Source: Sphingomonas sp. 37zxx (lineage in GTDB: Bacteria > Pseudomonadota > Alphaproteobacteria > Sphingomonadales > Sphingomonadaceae). Taken from it: DNA of 64,000 bases. Made by a program: the position numbers and the translations under genes. The notes below the pieces were generated by a model. The model had not been told where the DNA came from, made no database searches, and saw only the letters and a program-made list of their open reading frames with translations. Below are positions 25,799-34,887 of this stretch, one piece after another (within the stretch, counting starts at the first letter, position 1; each line of letters opens with the position of its first letter). The stretch spans positions 1-64,000 of the forward strand of contig NZ_JROH01000005.1 of NCBI RefSeq assembly GCF_000786205.1. Direction: 5' to 3'.

Positions 25799-26758
25799 TC
25801 AGGGGGCGATGACGACTCCCCATGGCGCATCGCCGGTCGGGATCTGGGCAATTTCGCGGCGTTCGGCGATGTCGATCACCGACAATGTGTCCGACAGGCC
25901 ATTGGCGGCATAGGCGCGCTGGCCGTCCTTGCTGATCGCCAGATGCCACACCCTTTGCCCGACCGGCACATAGGCAAGAATGGCGCGTGTCGCGGTATCG
26001 ACGAACGCGATCTGGTTTGCGCGCCCCAACGCCACCAGCGCCAATTTGCCGTCGGGGGTAAAGCGCACGCCCACCGGCAAATTCTTCTCGGCGGGCACGC
26101 CCGGCGGCTTGAAGGCGATCGAATGTTCGACGGTCTTTGTCGCCACGTCGATGATCTGCAGCGTTCCGCCGATCTCTGCCGAAACCCATAATTTGCTGCC
26201 GTCGGCGGTAAACTCGGCGTGGCGCGGCCGCTCATCGACTTGTGTTTCGGCGACCATCTGTTGGCCCGCTATGTCGATCCAGTGGACCTTGTGGTCGGTT
26301 TCGGAGGTCGCAACCACCCATTTCCCATCAGGGCTGGTCGCCATTCCTTCGGGCTCGACGCCGACATCGACCTGAAACGCCACGCGCTTGCCGCGAACGT
26401 CGATCGCGGTGATCGCGGCATCGTCCTCGTTGGCGGCGAACAGCATCGCCCCGTCCACCGACAGCGCGAACTGCTCAGGGTCCTGGCCCGAGGGCAGATC
26501 GGCGATCACCTTGCCGGTGGCGCGTTCGATGATCTGCACCGCGTGATCGTTGCTGGCGCAGACGTATAAATGCTTGCCATCGCGGCTGATCGTGATGCCG
26601 CGCGGTCGCGCGCCGACCGGCCAGGTGGCGATCGGTTTCAGCGAAGCACCATCGATGACGGTGATCGAGTTTCCCTTTTCGTTGGAGACATAGATCGTCT
26701 CGGCGGCGGCGGGGGTCGCGATCATCGCGAGGGCGGGGAGTAGAAGATAACGCATCAT
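25799..26758 (-). CDS. PQQ-catabolism-associated beta-propeller protein
   Basis: A 319-residue exported seven-bladed propeller (YVTN family). The signal peptide is about 20 residues. Blade repeats are visible: IYVSNEKGNSITVIDGASLK, LYVCASNDHAVQIIERATGK, and later LWVSAEIGGTLQIIDVATK and AYAANGLSDTLSVIDIAERR. Proteins of this type recur next to PQQ alcohol dehydrogenases and are thought to help the pathway, though the exact role is unknown. It diverges from the PedF cytochrome gene with 113 bases between. Confidence 0.87.
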   Translation of the reverse strand: MMRYLLLPALAMIATPAAAETIYVSNEKGNSITVIDGASLKPIATWPVGARPRGITISRDGKHLYVCASNDHAVQIIERATGKVIADLPSGQDPEQFALSVDGAMLFAANEDDAAITAIDVRGKRVAFQVDVGVEPEGMATSPDGKWVVATSETDHKVHWIDIAGQQMVAETQVDERPRHAEFTADGSKLWVSAEIGGTLQIIDVATKTVEHSIAFKPPGVPAEKNLPVGVRFTPDGKLALVALGRANQIAFVDTATRAILAYVPVGQRVWHLAISKDGQRAYAANGLSDTLSVIDIAERREIAQIPTGDAPWGVVIAP

Positions 26759-26791
26759 GCTCTCCTAGACGGTCGCAAGGATCGTTGCGCC

Positions 26792-26813
26792 GATACCAAA
26801 GTACAATGTCGGG
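26792..26813. promoter_or_regulatory. Candidate regulator box in the propeller/pedF promoter
   Basis: The divergent 113-base promoter holds CCAAAGTACAATG followed by TCGGG. The string GTACAATG-N-CGG recurs in reverse orientation in the aldehyde-dehydrogenase/cytochrome divergent promoter (36490-36509). A shared site for the island's response regulator is an inference from this recurrence only. Confidence 0.4.
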
Positions 26814-26871
26814 ACTCGGCCAGCTCCAGCAAGAATAAAGCACGACTTATAATCGCGTTCGGAGAGATTGG

Positions 26872-27306
26872 ATGACCAAAGGTTTCGGGAAGCTCGCCCT
26901 GGCAGGGGCCACGGCGTTGTTCGCCGTGACCGTTTCGGCCGGCGTTCTGGCGCATGACAATGTCACGCCCCAACCCGTCGATACCACCAAGCTGCAGGAC
27001 ATTGGCGAGGATTGGGTCGCGGTGAATCCCTATCGCGGCAATACCGATGCGATCCGCATCGGCGAATCGGCATATGGCGGCAATTGCGCGCGCTGCCACG
27101 GGCTTGAGGCGATCAGCGGCGGCATCGCGCCCGATCTACGCTATCTGGAGGTCGGCGATGCGGGCGATGAATGGTATATCAGCCGCTATCGCCACGGCGC
27201 AGCACGCGATGGCAAGGTTTTCATGCCGGCATTCGGCGAAGTGATCGGGCAAAAGGCCGGCTGGGCCATCCGCGCCTGGCTGGAAACCAAGCACGAGGAA
27301 TCATGA
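26872..27306 (+). CDS. pedF: Cytochrome c-550 PedF
   Basis: A 144-residue periplasmic c-type cytochrome that takes electrons from the PQQ alcohol dehydrogenase. The signal peptide covers about 27 residues (ending VLA-H). The haem site is CARCH (Cys72, Cys75, His76), and Met118 in FMPAFGEV is the likely sixth ligand. RYRHGAARDGKVFMPAFGE is characteristic of this family. GGAGAG precedes the ATG. The start codon of the binding-protein gene overlaps its stop, so the two are translationally coupled. Confidence 0.88.
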   Translation: MTKGFGKLALAGATALFAVTVSAGVLAHDNVTPQPVDTTKLQDIGEDWVAVNPYRGNTDAIRIGESAYGGNCARCHGLEAISGGIAPDLRYLEVGDAGDEWYISRYRHGAARDGKVFMPAFGEVIGQKAGWAIRAWLETKHEES

Positions 27307-28169
27307 TGCCCCTGTCGCGGCGCGGGTTGCTGGCTGGCGCCGGCGCGACGATGGTGGCGGGCATGATTGCGCCGCTGCGCGCAGCGCCGCTTGCCAGGAT
27401 CAGGGAACTGGGGATGATCCGGGTCGCGGTATATCGCGACTTTGCGCCCTGGGCATATAGCGAAACGCCCGGCAACCCACGCGGCATCGATGTCGATCTG
27501 GGCAAGCTGATCGCGTCAAAGCTTGGCGTTCGTGCCGAGGTGATCGAATATCTCGCCGATGAAAGCGCCGACGATGATCTGCGCAACATGGTCTGGCGCG
27601 GCTCGCTGATCGGCATGCCGCCGGGCGACGTCATGATGCACGCGCCCTATGATCGCACCTTTGGCAAGCGCAACGATCGCGCGGTGCTGGTCGCGCCTTA
27701 TTATCGCGAAAGCTTCGCGATGGTATGCAATCGCGAAACCACCGATTGCGAGATCGAGCCGGCGTCGCTCGCGGGCAAGAGGCTCGTCGCCGAACTGGAC
27801 AGCATTCCCGATTTCTATTTGGCGGGCGCGTTCGGCGGCGTGCTTCGATCGAGCGTCAGTCACAAGCTGACCGGTGCCGATGCCGTCGCAGCGGTGATCG
27901 CCGGTCAAGCAGATGCCGCAGTCGCCACCCGCGCGCAGGCCGAAGGGATGCTGGCGAAACAGCCCCCCGGCGGCCGCGCGGTGATCCGAAAGAGCTCCCT
28001 GCCCGCGATGGCCAGCCCCGGCTGGAACGTCGGCATGGCGGTAAAGGATAATAGCCGCGATCTGGGCGACGCAATCGAACGAATTGTCGAAGACGCAACC
28101 AAGAGCGGCGAAATTCGCGCGCTTTTTTCGGTACATGGTGTGCAGCATCGCGCCCCGATATTGGTCTGA
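27303..28169 (+). CDS. Quinoprotein-associated periplasmic substrate-binding protein
   Basis: A 288-residue exported protein whose ATG overlaps the PedF stop. The N-terminus PLSRRGLLAGAGATMVAGM is twin-arginine-like. The rest has the type II periplasmic binding fold (IRVAVYRDFAPWAYSE; GIDVDLGKLIASKLG; FSVHGVQ near the end). Relatives such as XoxJ/MxaJ sit beside quinoprotein dehydrogenases and are thought to assist enzyme activation or cofactor/metal insertion rather than transport; no ABC transporter is encoded nearby. Conserved Cys residues are seen in CNRETTDCE. Confidence 0.87.
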   Translation: MMPLSRRGLLAGAGATMVAGMIAPLRAAPLARIRELGMIRVAVYRDFAPWAYSETPGNPRGIDVDLGKLIASKLGVRAEVIEYLADESADDDLRNMVWRGSLIGMPPGDVMMHAPYDRTFGKRNDRAVLVAPYYRESFAMVCNRETTDCEIEPASLAGKRLVAELDSIPDFYLAGAFGGVLRSSVSHKLTGADAVAAVIAGQADAAVATRAQAEGMLAKQPPGGRAVIRKSSLPAMASPGWNVGMAVKDNSRDLGDAIERIVEDATKSGEIRALFSVHGVQHRAPILV

Positions 28170-28184
28170 TACCCGGGTGCCGAA

Positions 28185-28204
28185 GGACTATCCTCCCAAG
28201 GTCC
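28185..28204 (+). promoter_or_regulatory. Candidate activator site upstream of the PQQ dehydrogenase
   Basis: GGAC-TATCCTCCCAAG-GTCC, with inverted GGAC/GTCC ends, lies about 85 bases upstream of the dehydrogenase start, a suitable place for a NarL/LuxR-type activator. The 119-base space also has a loose -10-like CTATAG at about 28225-28231. Both calls are by eye. Confidence 0.35.
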
Positions 28205-28288
28205 AATTGTTCGCCTCTGCCTAAGCTATAGCGTCTGAATCGTCACGGCCACGAAGCCGATACGACCATGATGGTTAGGAGATGAGGA

Positions 28289-30076
28289 ATGACACGGTGG
28301 GCCCGCTCGGTGTCGAGCATCGCACTTTCGGTAATGGTATTGGGCGGCGCGACCGCCGCAATCGCCCGCGAGGAAGAAAAACCCGCGGCAGCACCCGCCC
28401 CCGTCGTGCTGGGGCCTAGCGACGCCGATTTGATGAATGATGCCGAAAATCCGCAGAACGTGCTCACCTATGGCATGGGGCCAAAGGGGCAGCGTTTCAG
28501 CACCCTCACCGCGCTGAACGCCGGCAATGTCAGCAAACTGGTGCCGGCTTATGCCGCATCACTGGGCGGCGAAAAGCAGCGCGGCCAGGAATCGCAGCCG
28601 ATCGTCTATGACGGGATGATCTATGTCACCGGCTCCTACAGCCGCCTGTTCGCATTCGATGCGCGCACCGGGGAGGAAAAGTGGCAATATGACGCCCGGC
28701 TACCCGACGGCATCATGCCATGCTGCGACGTCGTCAATCGCGGTGCCGCGATCCATGGCGACAAGATCATTTTCGGCACGCTCGACGCGCACATGGTCGC
28801 GCTCAACCGGATGACCGGCAAGGTCGTCTGGAACAAGAAGCTGGCCGATTACGCCGCCGGCTACAGCTATACGGCTGCGCCGATGATCGTGAACGGCAAG
28901 GTGATCTACGGCAACTCCGGCGGTGAGTTCGGCGTGGTCGGAAAGGTCGAGGCACGCGACGTCAACACCGGCGAACTGATCTGGTCGCGCCCGACGATCG
29001 AGGGGCATGTCGGTGTCGGTGCCGATGGCAAGCCGACGACGATGACCGGCAAGCTGAATGCGAGCTGGGACGGCGATCAGTGGCAAAATGGCGGCGGCGC
29101 GACATGGCTTGGCGGCACCTACGACCCCGAAACCAAATTGGTCTATATGGGTACCGGCAACCCCGCCCCCTGGAACAGCCATTTGCGGCCGGGCAACAAC
29201 CTGTACACGTCGTCCACACTGGCGCTCGATCCCGAAACCGGCGAGATCAAGTGGCATTATCAGACCACCCCGCATGACGGCTGGGACTTCGACGGGGTGA
29301 ATGAATTCATCCCATTCGAAGGCGTGGTCAACGGCAAGCCGATGAAGCTTGGCGGCAAGGCGGATCGCAACGGCTTCTTCTTCGTGCTCGATCGCACCAA
29401 CGGCAAGTTCGTTTCGGCCAACCCGTTTGTCAGCAAGATCACCTGGGCCAAGGGTTTCGACAAGGCGGGCAAGCCGATCTACGATCCCGCCAATCGCCCC
29501 GGCCCGCCCACGGCGGAAAAGGGTAGCACGGTGTTCTCGGCCCCGTCGTTCCTGGGCGGCAAGAACTGGATGCCGATGGCCTATAGCCGGCAGACCAACC
29601 TGTTCTACATCCCGTCGAACGAATGGGGCATGGACATTTGGAACGAGCCGATCGCCTACAAGAAAGGCGCAGCCTATCTGGGGGCAGGCTTCACCATCAA
29701 GCCGCTATACGACGATCATATCGGCGTGTTGCGCGCGATGGACCCGATGACCGGAAAGATCGTCTGGGAATATAAGAACAAGGCTCCATTATGGGGCGGC
29801 GTCCTTTCCACCGCTGGCAATCTGGTGTTCACTGGGACGCCCGAGGGCTTTCTGAAGGCATTCGATGCCAAGACCGGCAAGGAATTGTGGAAGTTCAACA
29901 CCGGATCGGGCGTGGTCGGATCCCCTGTCACCTGGGAACAGGATGGCGAGCAGATGGTCGCGGTCATGTCAGGCTGGGGTGGCGCGGTGCCGCTTTGGGG
30001 TGGCGAAGTCGCCAAGTCGATCAACATGATCAACCAGGGCGGCATGTTGTGGGTGTTCAAGCTGCCCAAGTCATGA
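28289..30076 (+). CDS. PQQ-dependent alcohol dehydrogenase, predicted lanthanide type
   Basis: A 595-residue periplasmic quinoprotein oxidising alcohols to aldehydes with PQQ. The signal peptide covers about 26 residues (ending AIA-R). The vicinal disulfide Cys145-Cys146 (MPCCDVV) that stacks on PQQ is present. Metal ligands are Glu213 (GGEFG), Asn291 (GTGNPAPWN) and catalytic Asp333 in GWDFDGVNE. Asp335, two residues after the catalytic Asp, is the extra ligand of lanthanide enzymes (XoxF, PedH); calcium enzymes have Ala or Ser there. Tryptophan-docking propeller repeats are visible ([33 protein letters not shown]). The length matches the methanol/ethanol family. It lacks the cytochrome domain of quinohaemoproteins, so PedF is the likely acceptor. 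Confidence 0.94.
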   Translation: MTRWARSVSSIALSVMVLGGATAAIAREEEKPAAAPAPVVLGPSDADLMNDAENPQNVLTYGMGPKGQRFSTLTALNAGNVSKLVPAYAASLGGEKQRGQESQPIVYDGMIYVTGSYSRLFAFDARTGEEKWQYDARLPDGIMPCCDVVNRGAAIHGDKIIFGTLDAHMVALNRMTGKVVWNKKLADYAAGYSYTAAPMIVNGKVIYGNSGGEFGVVGKVEARDVNTGELIWSRPTIEGHVGVGADGKPTTMTGKLNASWDGDQWQNGGGATWLGGTYDPETKLVYMGTGNPAPWNSHLRPGNNLYTSSTLALDPETGEIKWHYQTTPHDGWDFDGVNEFIPFEGVVNGKPMKLGGKADRNGFFFVLDRTNGKFVSANPFVSKITWAKGFDKAGKPIYDPANRPGPPTAEKGSTVFSAPSFLGGKNWMPMAYSRQTNLFYIPSNEWGMDIWNEPIAYKKGAAYLGAGFTIKPLYDDHIGVLRAMDPMTGKIVWEYKNKAPLWGGVLSTAGNLVFTGTPEGFLKAFDAKTGKELWKFNTGSGVVGSPVTWEQDGEQMVAVMSGWGGAVPLWGGEVAKSINMINQGGMLWVFKLPKS

Positions 30077-30162
30077 CGCGCGAGGAAGGCGCGGTTGCTT
30101 CCCGCGCTTTCCGCCACGCCTATCACCCGGTAGGTAGTTGCGGGGGAAAAGAGGGGGCCGGC

Positions 30163-30819
30163 GTGGAACGGGTGTTGATTGCGGACGACCACCCGCTTGT
30201 CCGCGACGGCCTGAGGGCGGTCATCTCGATCGCGTTCGACGGCTGCGAAGTATTTGAAGCGGCAACCCTGGCCGAGGCAAATGACGTGCTGGCGAGCGGC
30301 GGCGAATTCGATCTCGTCCTCCTCGACCTGAATATGCCCGGGGCCAATGGTTTCGAGGGGTTGCGCTCGCTCTGCGAACGCTTTCCCTCGACGCCGGTGG
30401 TGATCGTATCGGCCGCCAATGGCATCAGCCTGGTCCGGGGTGCGCTGGCCAACGGTGCGGCCGGGTTCATCCCGAAATCCCTTCGGCGCGGTGCCATCGC
30501 CGATGCCGTTCGTACCGTGCTGGCCGGCGAAGTATTCCTGCCCGAGGATATGAGCGAAGAGCTGGAGCATCAAGACGCCGCCGAAACCGACATCTGGCGA
30601 CGGATCGATTTGCTCACCCCGCAACAGCGCGTGGTCTTCAGCCTGATCGTTGCCGGCAAGCTGAACAAGCAAATCGCCTATGAACTCGACGTGTCGATGA
30701 CCACGGTAAAGGCACATGTCTCAGCCGTGCTGGCCAAGCTACAGGTGTTCAACCGCACCCAGGCGGTGATCCTGGCGAACAAGGTGCAGTTTTCGGCAGC
30801 CAAGATGACCCGCGAGTAA
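30163..30819 (+). CDS. LuxR/NarL-family response regulator
   Basis: A 218-residue regulator starting at a GTG with GAGGGGG upstream, on the same strand as the dehydrogenase gene, 86 bases after it. The receiver has acidic ADD at 7-9 and phospho-acceptor Asp55 (LVLLDLNMPG), with Lys in IPKSL. A LuxR-type HTH follows at about 150-205 (LTPQQRVVFSLIVAGKLNKQ; TTVKAHVSAVLAKLQ). In pseudomonads similar regulators (AgmR/ExaE, PedR) switch on PQQ alcohol dehydrogenases, so it probably activates this island. The convergent hybrid kinase is its likely phospho-donor. Confidence 0.9.
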   Translation: MERVLIADDHPLVRDGLRAVISIAFDGCEVFEAATLAEANDVLASGGEFDLVLLDLNMPGANGFEGLRSLCERFPSTPVVIVSAANGISLVRGALANGAAGFIPKSLRRGAIADAVRTVLAGEVFLPEDMSEELEHQDAAETDIWRRIDLLTPQQRVVFSLIVAGKLNKQIAYELDVSMTTVKAHVSAVLAKLQVFNRTQAVILANKVQFSAAKMTRE

Positions 30820-30848
30820 AGCTGCGCCGCGCCGCCGCCGGGCCTGTT

Positions 30849-33104
30849 TCAGCGCACCAACTGGCTCAGCAGCGCGCGCAACTGCGCCGGCTTCACCGGT
30901 TTGGTGAGGCAGTGAAACCCCTGCGCGGTCAGCCGGTCCTTCAATTCGGGCGCGCGATCGGCGGTGATGATGATCGTCGGTACACAGCGCGCCGCCGCGG
31001 CGAACATCGCCTGCACCGCTTCGGCCCCGGTATCGCCCTGATCGAGGTGATAATCGGCGACGATCGCATCGATCGGACGATCGGCTTGGCCAAAGGCGGC
31101 GATCGCCTGTGCGCGGTCGGGCACGCAAATCGGCGTGCAGCCCCAGCCGGATAAAATAGCCTGCATCCCCAGCAGGATCGTCGCTTCATTGTCGATGACC
31201 AAGATGTTGCGCCCCGCCAGCCCGCCGCGCACGCGCTGCACCGGCACCTTGGCGTGGGTCACCCGGCTGGCGGCGCGTGGCACCAGCACCGAAAAGATCG
31301 ACCCGGCCCCCGGCGACGATACCAGTTGCAGGCGATGCCCCAGCATTCGGCTGGCGCGTTCGACGATGGCCAGCCCCAGGCCGATCCCGCGTGAAGGGGT
31401 GTCATGGTCGAGCCGCCGAAATTCGGTGAATATCTCGCGGTGGAACGCCGGGGCAATGCCAGGGCCGCTATCCTCGACCGCGATCCGCAGCACCGACCCT
31501 TCGTCATAGCAGCGAACCGCGACATGCCCGTTGTCGGTGTAGCGCAGCGCATTCGAGATGAAATTCTGGACGATCCGTCGCAGCAGGCGGGGATCGGAGG
31601 TGATCCAGGCATCGCAATCGTCGAAGGTGAGCGTCAGGCCGCGTTCGTCGGCCAGCGGTTGAAACTCGGCGGCCATGCTCCGCATCGTTTCGGCCAGGCC
31701 GAAATCGATCACATTGGGGCGGATCGCACCGGCGTCCAGCTTTGAAATTTCGAGCAGCGCCTCGAGCAGGTCTTCGACCGAATCGAGCGCCGATTCGACC
31801 TGGCGGACCAGGATGTGGGTCGTCGGTGCCAATCGGCGTTCGGACAATGCCGAAGCAAACAGCCGCGCAGCGTTCAGCGGTTGCAGCAAATCATGGCTGG
31901 CGGCGGCCAGGAACCGCGTTTTCGACAGATTGGCCTCTTCAGCCGCAGTCTTGGCTTCGCGCAATGCTTCCTCGACTGCCTGTCGCTCGGCGATCTGTTG
32001 CTGCAGCTCGACATTCACCGCCGCGATGTCGGCGGTGCGCTCCTCCACCCGGCGCTCGAGCGTCTGGTTCGCCTGCCACCGCACTTCTTCGCGCCGCGAT
32101 CGTTCGGTAATGTCCTCGAACGACATCACCATGCCGCCATCGGCAAGCGACGATCGGCGCACTTCGATCAGCCGGCCGCTGGCGTGGCGGCGCTGGCTGA
32201 CGACGTCGACCGCACCCTGCGGCAGCCAGCCAAGCGGCTGCTCCGGCTCCATCGGCCCGTTCAGCGCGGTGCAGGTGGCGACCAGCCCCGCATGGGTGGC
32301 GATGCCAGGGATCGCGTCATCGGGCAGGCCGATCACCACCAGCAGCGGGTGGTTCCACGCCGTCAGCCGCCGATCGGTGTCATACACGCACACTCCCAAT
32401 CGGATATTGTCGAGGGTCGCCTGCAGGATCAGCGATTTCTGCGCCTGTTCGCGGGCACGTTCGCGGGCGTCGGATGCCTTTACCTCGGTGATGTCGGTAT
32501 AGACGCCGACGATCCCGCCTTCGCTGGTCCGCAGTTCGTTGATCTGGATCCAGCGGCCGTCGGCAAGGGCGTGGACATGGCTGCCATCGGCGACCGAATG
32601 CTGTGCCAGCCGCTCCGAAATCCAGCGATCGGGCGAGATGATCGCACCAAGCGCCGTCCCCTCCCCCACCATCCGCGCCAGATCGGCGAACTTGATGCCC
32701 GGCGTGATTCGATCGACCAGCTTGGGCCAGAAGCTGAGATAAGTCTGGTTGCACAGCACCAGCCGGTCCTCGGCATCGAAGATCGCAAAGCCCTCGTTGA
32801 TGCTTTCGATCGCATCGGCCAGCCGGCGCTGCGCGTCGCGCGCCGCATCGCGTGCGGTGATCAGTTCGCCATTGGTCGAGGCGAGCGCGTCGAGCGCATG
32901 TTCAAGGTCGCGGGTGCGCTCCTGCACCTTGCCTTCCAGCGTGATCGCGGTTTCAAACAGCGAGAAGGCATTGCCCTGCAAGTCCATCGATCGCTCGACG
33001 CGGTTCATCAGCACCGCGTTGATCCGCCGAAGCTTGGTCACCTCTGCCTCCAGCGCGGCAATTCGCGCTTCGGCAGGGTCGATCAGTTCGGCTGCGCTTG
33101 CCAT
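30849..33104 (-). CDS. Soluble hybrid sensor histidine kinase with two PAS domains and a receiver
   Basis: A 751-residue cytoplasmic kinase. In order: N-terminal coiled coil (EARIAALEAEVTKLRRINAV), PAS1 at about 97-215, PAS2 at about 225-345, a coil, HisKA with His404 in AAASHDLLQPLN, an ATPase domain (NFISNALRY, GLGLAIVERA), and a C-terminal receiver with Asp in IVADYHLDQG and Lys in LTKPVKP. The SHDLLQP type matches the NahK/ErcS' kinases; ErcS' acts in the regulation of ethanol oxidation in Pseudomonas aeruginosa. Its ATG and the FIST gene's stop share one base. The two probably form a sensor unit for the LuxR-type regulator. Confidence 0.9.
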   Translation of the reverse strand: MASAAELIDPAEARIAALEAEVTKLRRINAVLMNRVERSMDLQGNAFSLFETAITLEGKVQERTRDLEHALDALASTNGELITARDAARDAQRRLADAIESINEGFAIFDAEDRLVLCNQTYLSFWPKLVDRITPGIKFADLARMVGEGTALGAIISPDRWISERLAQHSVADGSHVHALADGRWIQINELRTSEGGIVGVYTDITEVKASDARERAREQAQKSLILQATLDNIRLGVCVYDTDRRLTAWNHPLLVVIGLPDDAIPGIATHAGLVATCTALNGPMEPEQPLGWLPQGAVDVVSQRRHASGRLIEVRRSSLADGGMVMSFEDITERSRREEVRWQANQTLERRVEERTADIAAVNVELQQQIAERQAVEEALREAKTAAEEANLSKTRFLAAASHDLLQPLNAARLFASALSERRLAPTTHILVRQVESALDSVEDLLEALLEISKLDAGAIRPNVIDFGLAETMRSMAAEFQPLADERGLTLTFDDCDAWITSDPRLLRRIVQNFISNALRYTDNGHVAVRCYDEGSVLRIAVEDSGPGIAPAFHREIFTEFRRLDHDTPSRGIGLGLAIVERASRMLGHRLQLVSSPGAGSIFSVLVPRAASRVTHAKVPVQRVRGGLAGRNILVIDNEATILLGMQAILSGWGCTPICVPDRAQAIAAFGQADRPIDAIVADYHLDQGDTGAEAVQAMFAAAARCVPTIIITADRAPELKDRLTAQGFHCLTKPVKPAQLRALLSQLVR

Positions 33105-34360
33105 TACTGGCCGATCGCCAGGCCCGAAAAGGTCTGGTTGACGTGCAGCGCGTGAAACTGCTCGCCATAGCTGTTGAAGCCCACCACCCGGTTGACGATC
33201 ATCAATTGCGCCACCTGCCGCGATAGCTGCTGCTGTTCGATTTCGACCTGGTTCAAGACACAGTTAAATCCCAATATCTGATCGATGCCGCCGACGGCGT
33301 GTTGCAGGTCGGTGAACAAAGCCTGCATGTCGCCGACGATGTTCGTCGCGGCCCCCAGCGTCAGCACCAGCCCCTCATCGATCGCGCAGTAAAAGGTCAG
33401 GCTGCCATCATCATTCGCCGACTGGATCGACCGGACATAATGTTCGCCGCCGGCACGCACCATTGGCGGGCGCGATGCGAATATCTGCGGCCCCAGGTCG
33501 CTGCGCCGCACGCCGGCGAGCCGCGCATATTCGTCGGCGGCGGGTTCGGCGTTGATCTCATGCACGATGCGCGCCACCGGATCGGCACCGGTGATCACCA
33601 TCTTGATGCTGCCCGGCAGATAGGGCTGCGACCGAAAGACGTGCAGCCGCCGGCGGGTCGATAGGATCGCCACCAGCGCAGCATCACAATGGAAACCGTC
33701 CGAATCGAGCACGAACGTCTCGCGAAACGCAAAACCGTCGCCCGACGATCCGCCGATCAACGGGATCGGCCCCAATGCGTCTTGCAGCGTCACCGTCAGC
33801 ATTTCTTCGCGGTGCGACAACCCATCCACCAGGAAGATCGCCGCGTGATGAACGTCATCGCCGAATTGGCGTGAACCCTCGGCCGCGCTGGCGACCAACG
33901 ATCGCACCGCTGCCTGCGCCTGGGATGCTTCCAGATCGTCGAGCGCATCGAAGCGAGTTGCGCACAAGCTGAAGTCACTGGCCGGGAAGCCGATCGCCAC
34001 GATCGAACCCTCGACAAAGCCGTCGGCGGTGATTTCGCCCGAAGAGGTGCAGCCTATCACCGTCACCCCGTCGCAGCGTTGCAGGATCGCCTGCGCCAGC
34101 GGCTCGACCGGATAGCGGCTGGAACAGAACAGAATGACGCCGGCCAGCGATTGCGGGTCCAGCGCCGCGAAGATCGCCTGCGCCGCCGCGTCAGGATCGG
34201 GATCGCTGGTCCAGGCCGAGCGGACTACCGGCATTGGAGCGGTATCCGATAGCGAGGCTGCGTCAGAATGGCGGGCTGGGTCAGAAAGGGCGGCGGCATC
34301 GACCATGTCGCCAACCATGCCAGTTGCCGCCACGCGCGTCACTCGTTTGCGCGGCCGCAT
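33104..34360 (-). CDS. FIST-domain sensory protein
   Basis: A protein of about 418 residues with FIST N and FIST C domains, proposed to bind small ligands such as amino acids. Recognisable parts are GVTVIGCTSSGEITADGFVE, PLIGGSSGDGFAFRETFVLD and the C-terminal ILGFNCVLNQVEIEQQQLS and VVGFNSYGEQF. The start is uncertain: ATGs at 34360, 34318 and 34306 all lack a clear ribosome binding site; the first is given because it follows the DUF779 stop most closely. FIST proteins commonly sit beside kinases and pass signals to them, and here the kinase start overlaps this stop. Confidence 0.87.
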   Translation of the reverse strand: MRPRKRVTRVAATGMVGDMVDAAALSDPARHSDAASLSDTAPMPVVRSAWTSDPDPDAAAQAIFAALDPQSLAGVILFCSSRYPVEPLAQAILQRCDGVTVIGCTSSGEITADGFVEGSIVAIGFPASDFSLCATRFDALDDLEASQAQAAVRSLVASAAEGSRQFGDDVHHAAIFLVDGLSHREEMLTVTLQDALGPIPLIGGSSGDGFAFRETFVLDSDGFHCDAALVAILSTRRRLHVFRSQPYLPGSIKMVITGADPVARIVHEINAEPAADEYARLAGVRRSDLGPQIFASRPPMVRAGGEHYVRSIQSANDDGSLTFYCAIDEGLVLTLGAATNIVGDMQALFTDLQHAVGGIDQILGFNCVLNQVEIEQQQLSRQVAQLMIVNRVVGFNSYGEQFHALHVNQTFSGLAIGQ

Positions 34361-34364
34361 GCGG

Positions 34365-34754
34365 TCAGCCGCCACGCCGGGGCTCGCCCTGCGCGTCGAG
34401 CGCATCGACCTCGTCGTCGGTGAAGACCCGGCTGCGGATGATGAAGCGTTTGCCGGTTGGCCCCTCGAGCGAAAAACCGGCACCGCGTCCGTCAACGACG
34501 TCGATCGTAACCTGGGTGTGTCGCCAATAGGCGAACTGCGCCGCGCCGATCCACACCGGAATATCGTCTCCGACCGTGCCGAGCAGGACATCCTGGCCGC
34601 CAGTGCGAAACTCGCCGGCGGGGTAGCACATCGGTGCCGATCCGTCGCAGCAGCCACCCGATTGATGGAACATCAGCGCGCCATGCGCCGCCGTCAGTTC
34701 GCGCATCACCGCGACCGCGGCATCGGTGACAAGAATACGCAGGGGTGCCGTCAT
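34365..34754 (-). CDS. DUF779 protein linked to aldehyde dehydrogenase
   Basis: A 129-residue small cytoplasmic protein. The conserved Cys-rich motif is HQSGGCCDGSAPMCYPAGEF, followed by a beta-rich half with WRHTQVTIDVVDGRGAGFSLE. This family is regularly encoded beside ExaC/AldB-type aldehyde dehydrogenases, as here. The function is unknown; the CC...C cluster suggests metal or thiol chemistry. The gene lies between the aldehyde dehydrogenase and FIST genes on the same strand. Confidence 0.87.
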   Translation of the reverse strand: MTAPLRILVTDAAVAVMRELTAAHGALMFHQSGGCCDGSAPMCYPAGEFRTGGQDVLLGTVGDDIPVWIGAAQFAYWRHTQVTIDVVDGRGAGFSLEGPTGKRFIIRSRVFTDDEVDALDAQGEPRRGG

Positions 34755-34887
34755 CGCCCTATCCTCCCCGCACTGGCTCTCCCCGCAACAACCAACCCCG
34801 CCGATCGGCCCAAGCCGAACGGACAGGCGGCGGCTCCAGCCCCCGCCTGTCCACGACGTCTGCCGGGAGAGTATCGGCGCGCGTCGG

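Noticed and set aside
31815..33155. 446-codon frame opposite the hybrid kinase
   Set aside because: Antisense to PAS and HisKA coding sequence; no motif of its own.
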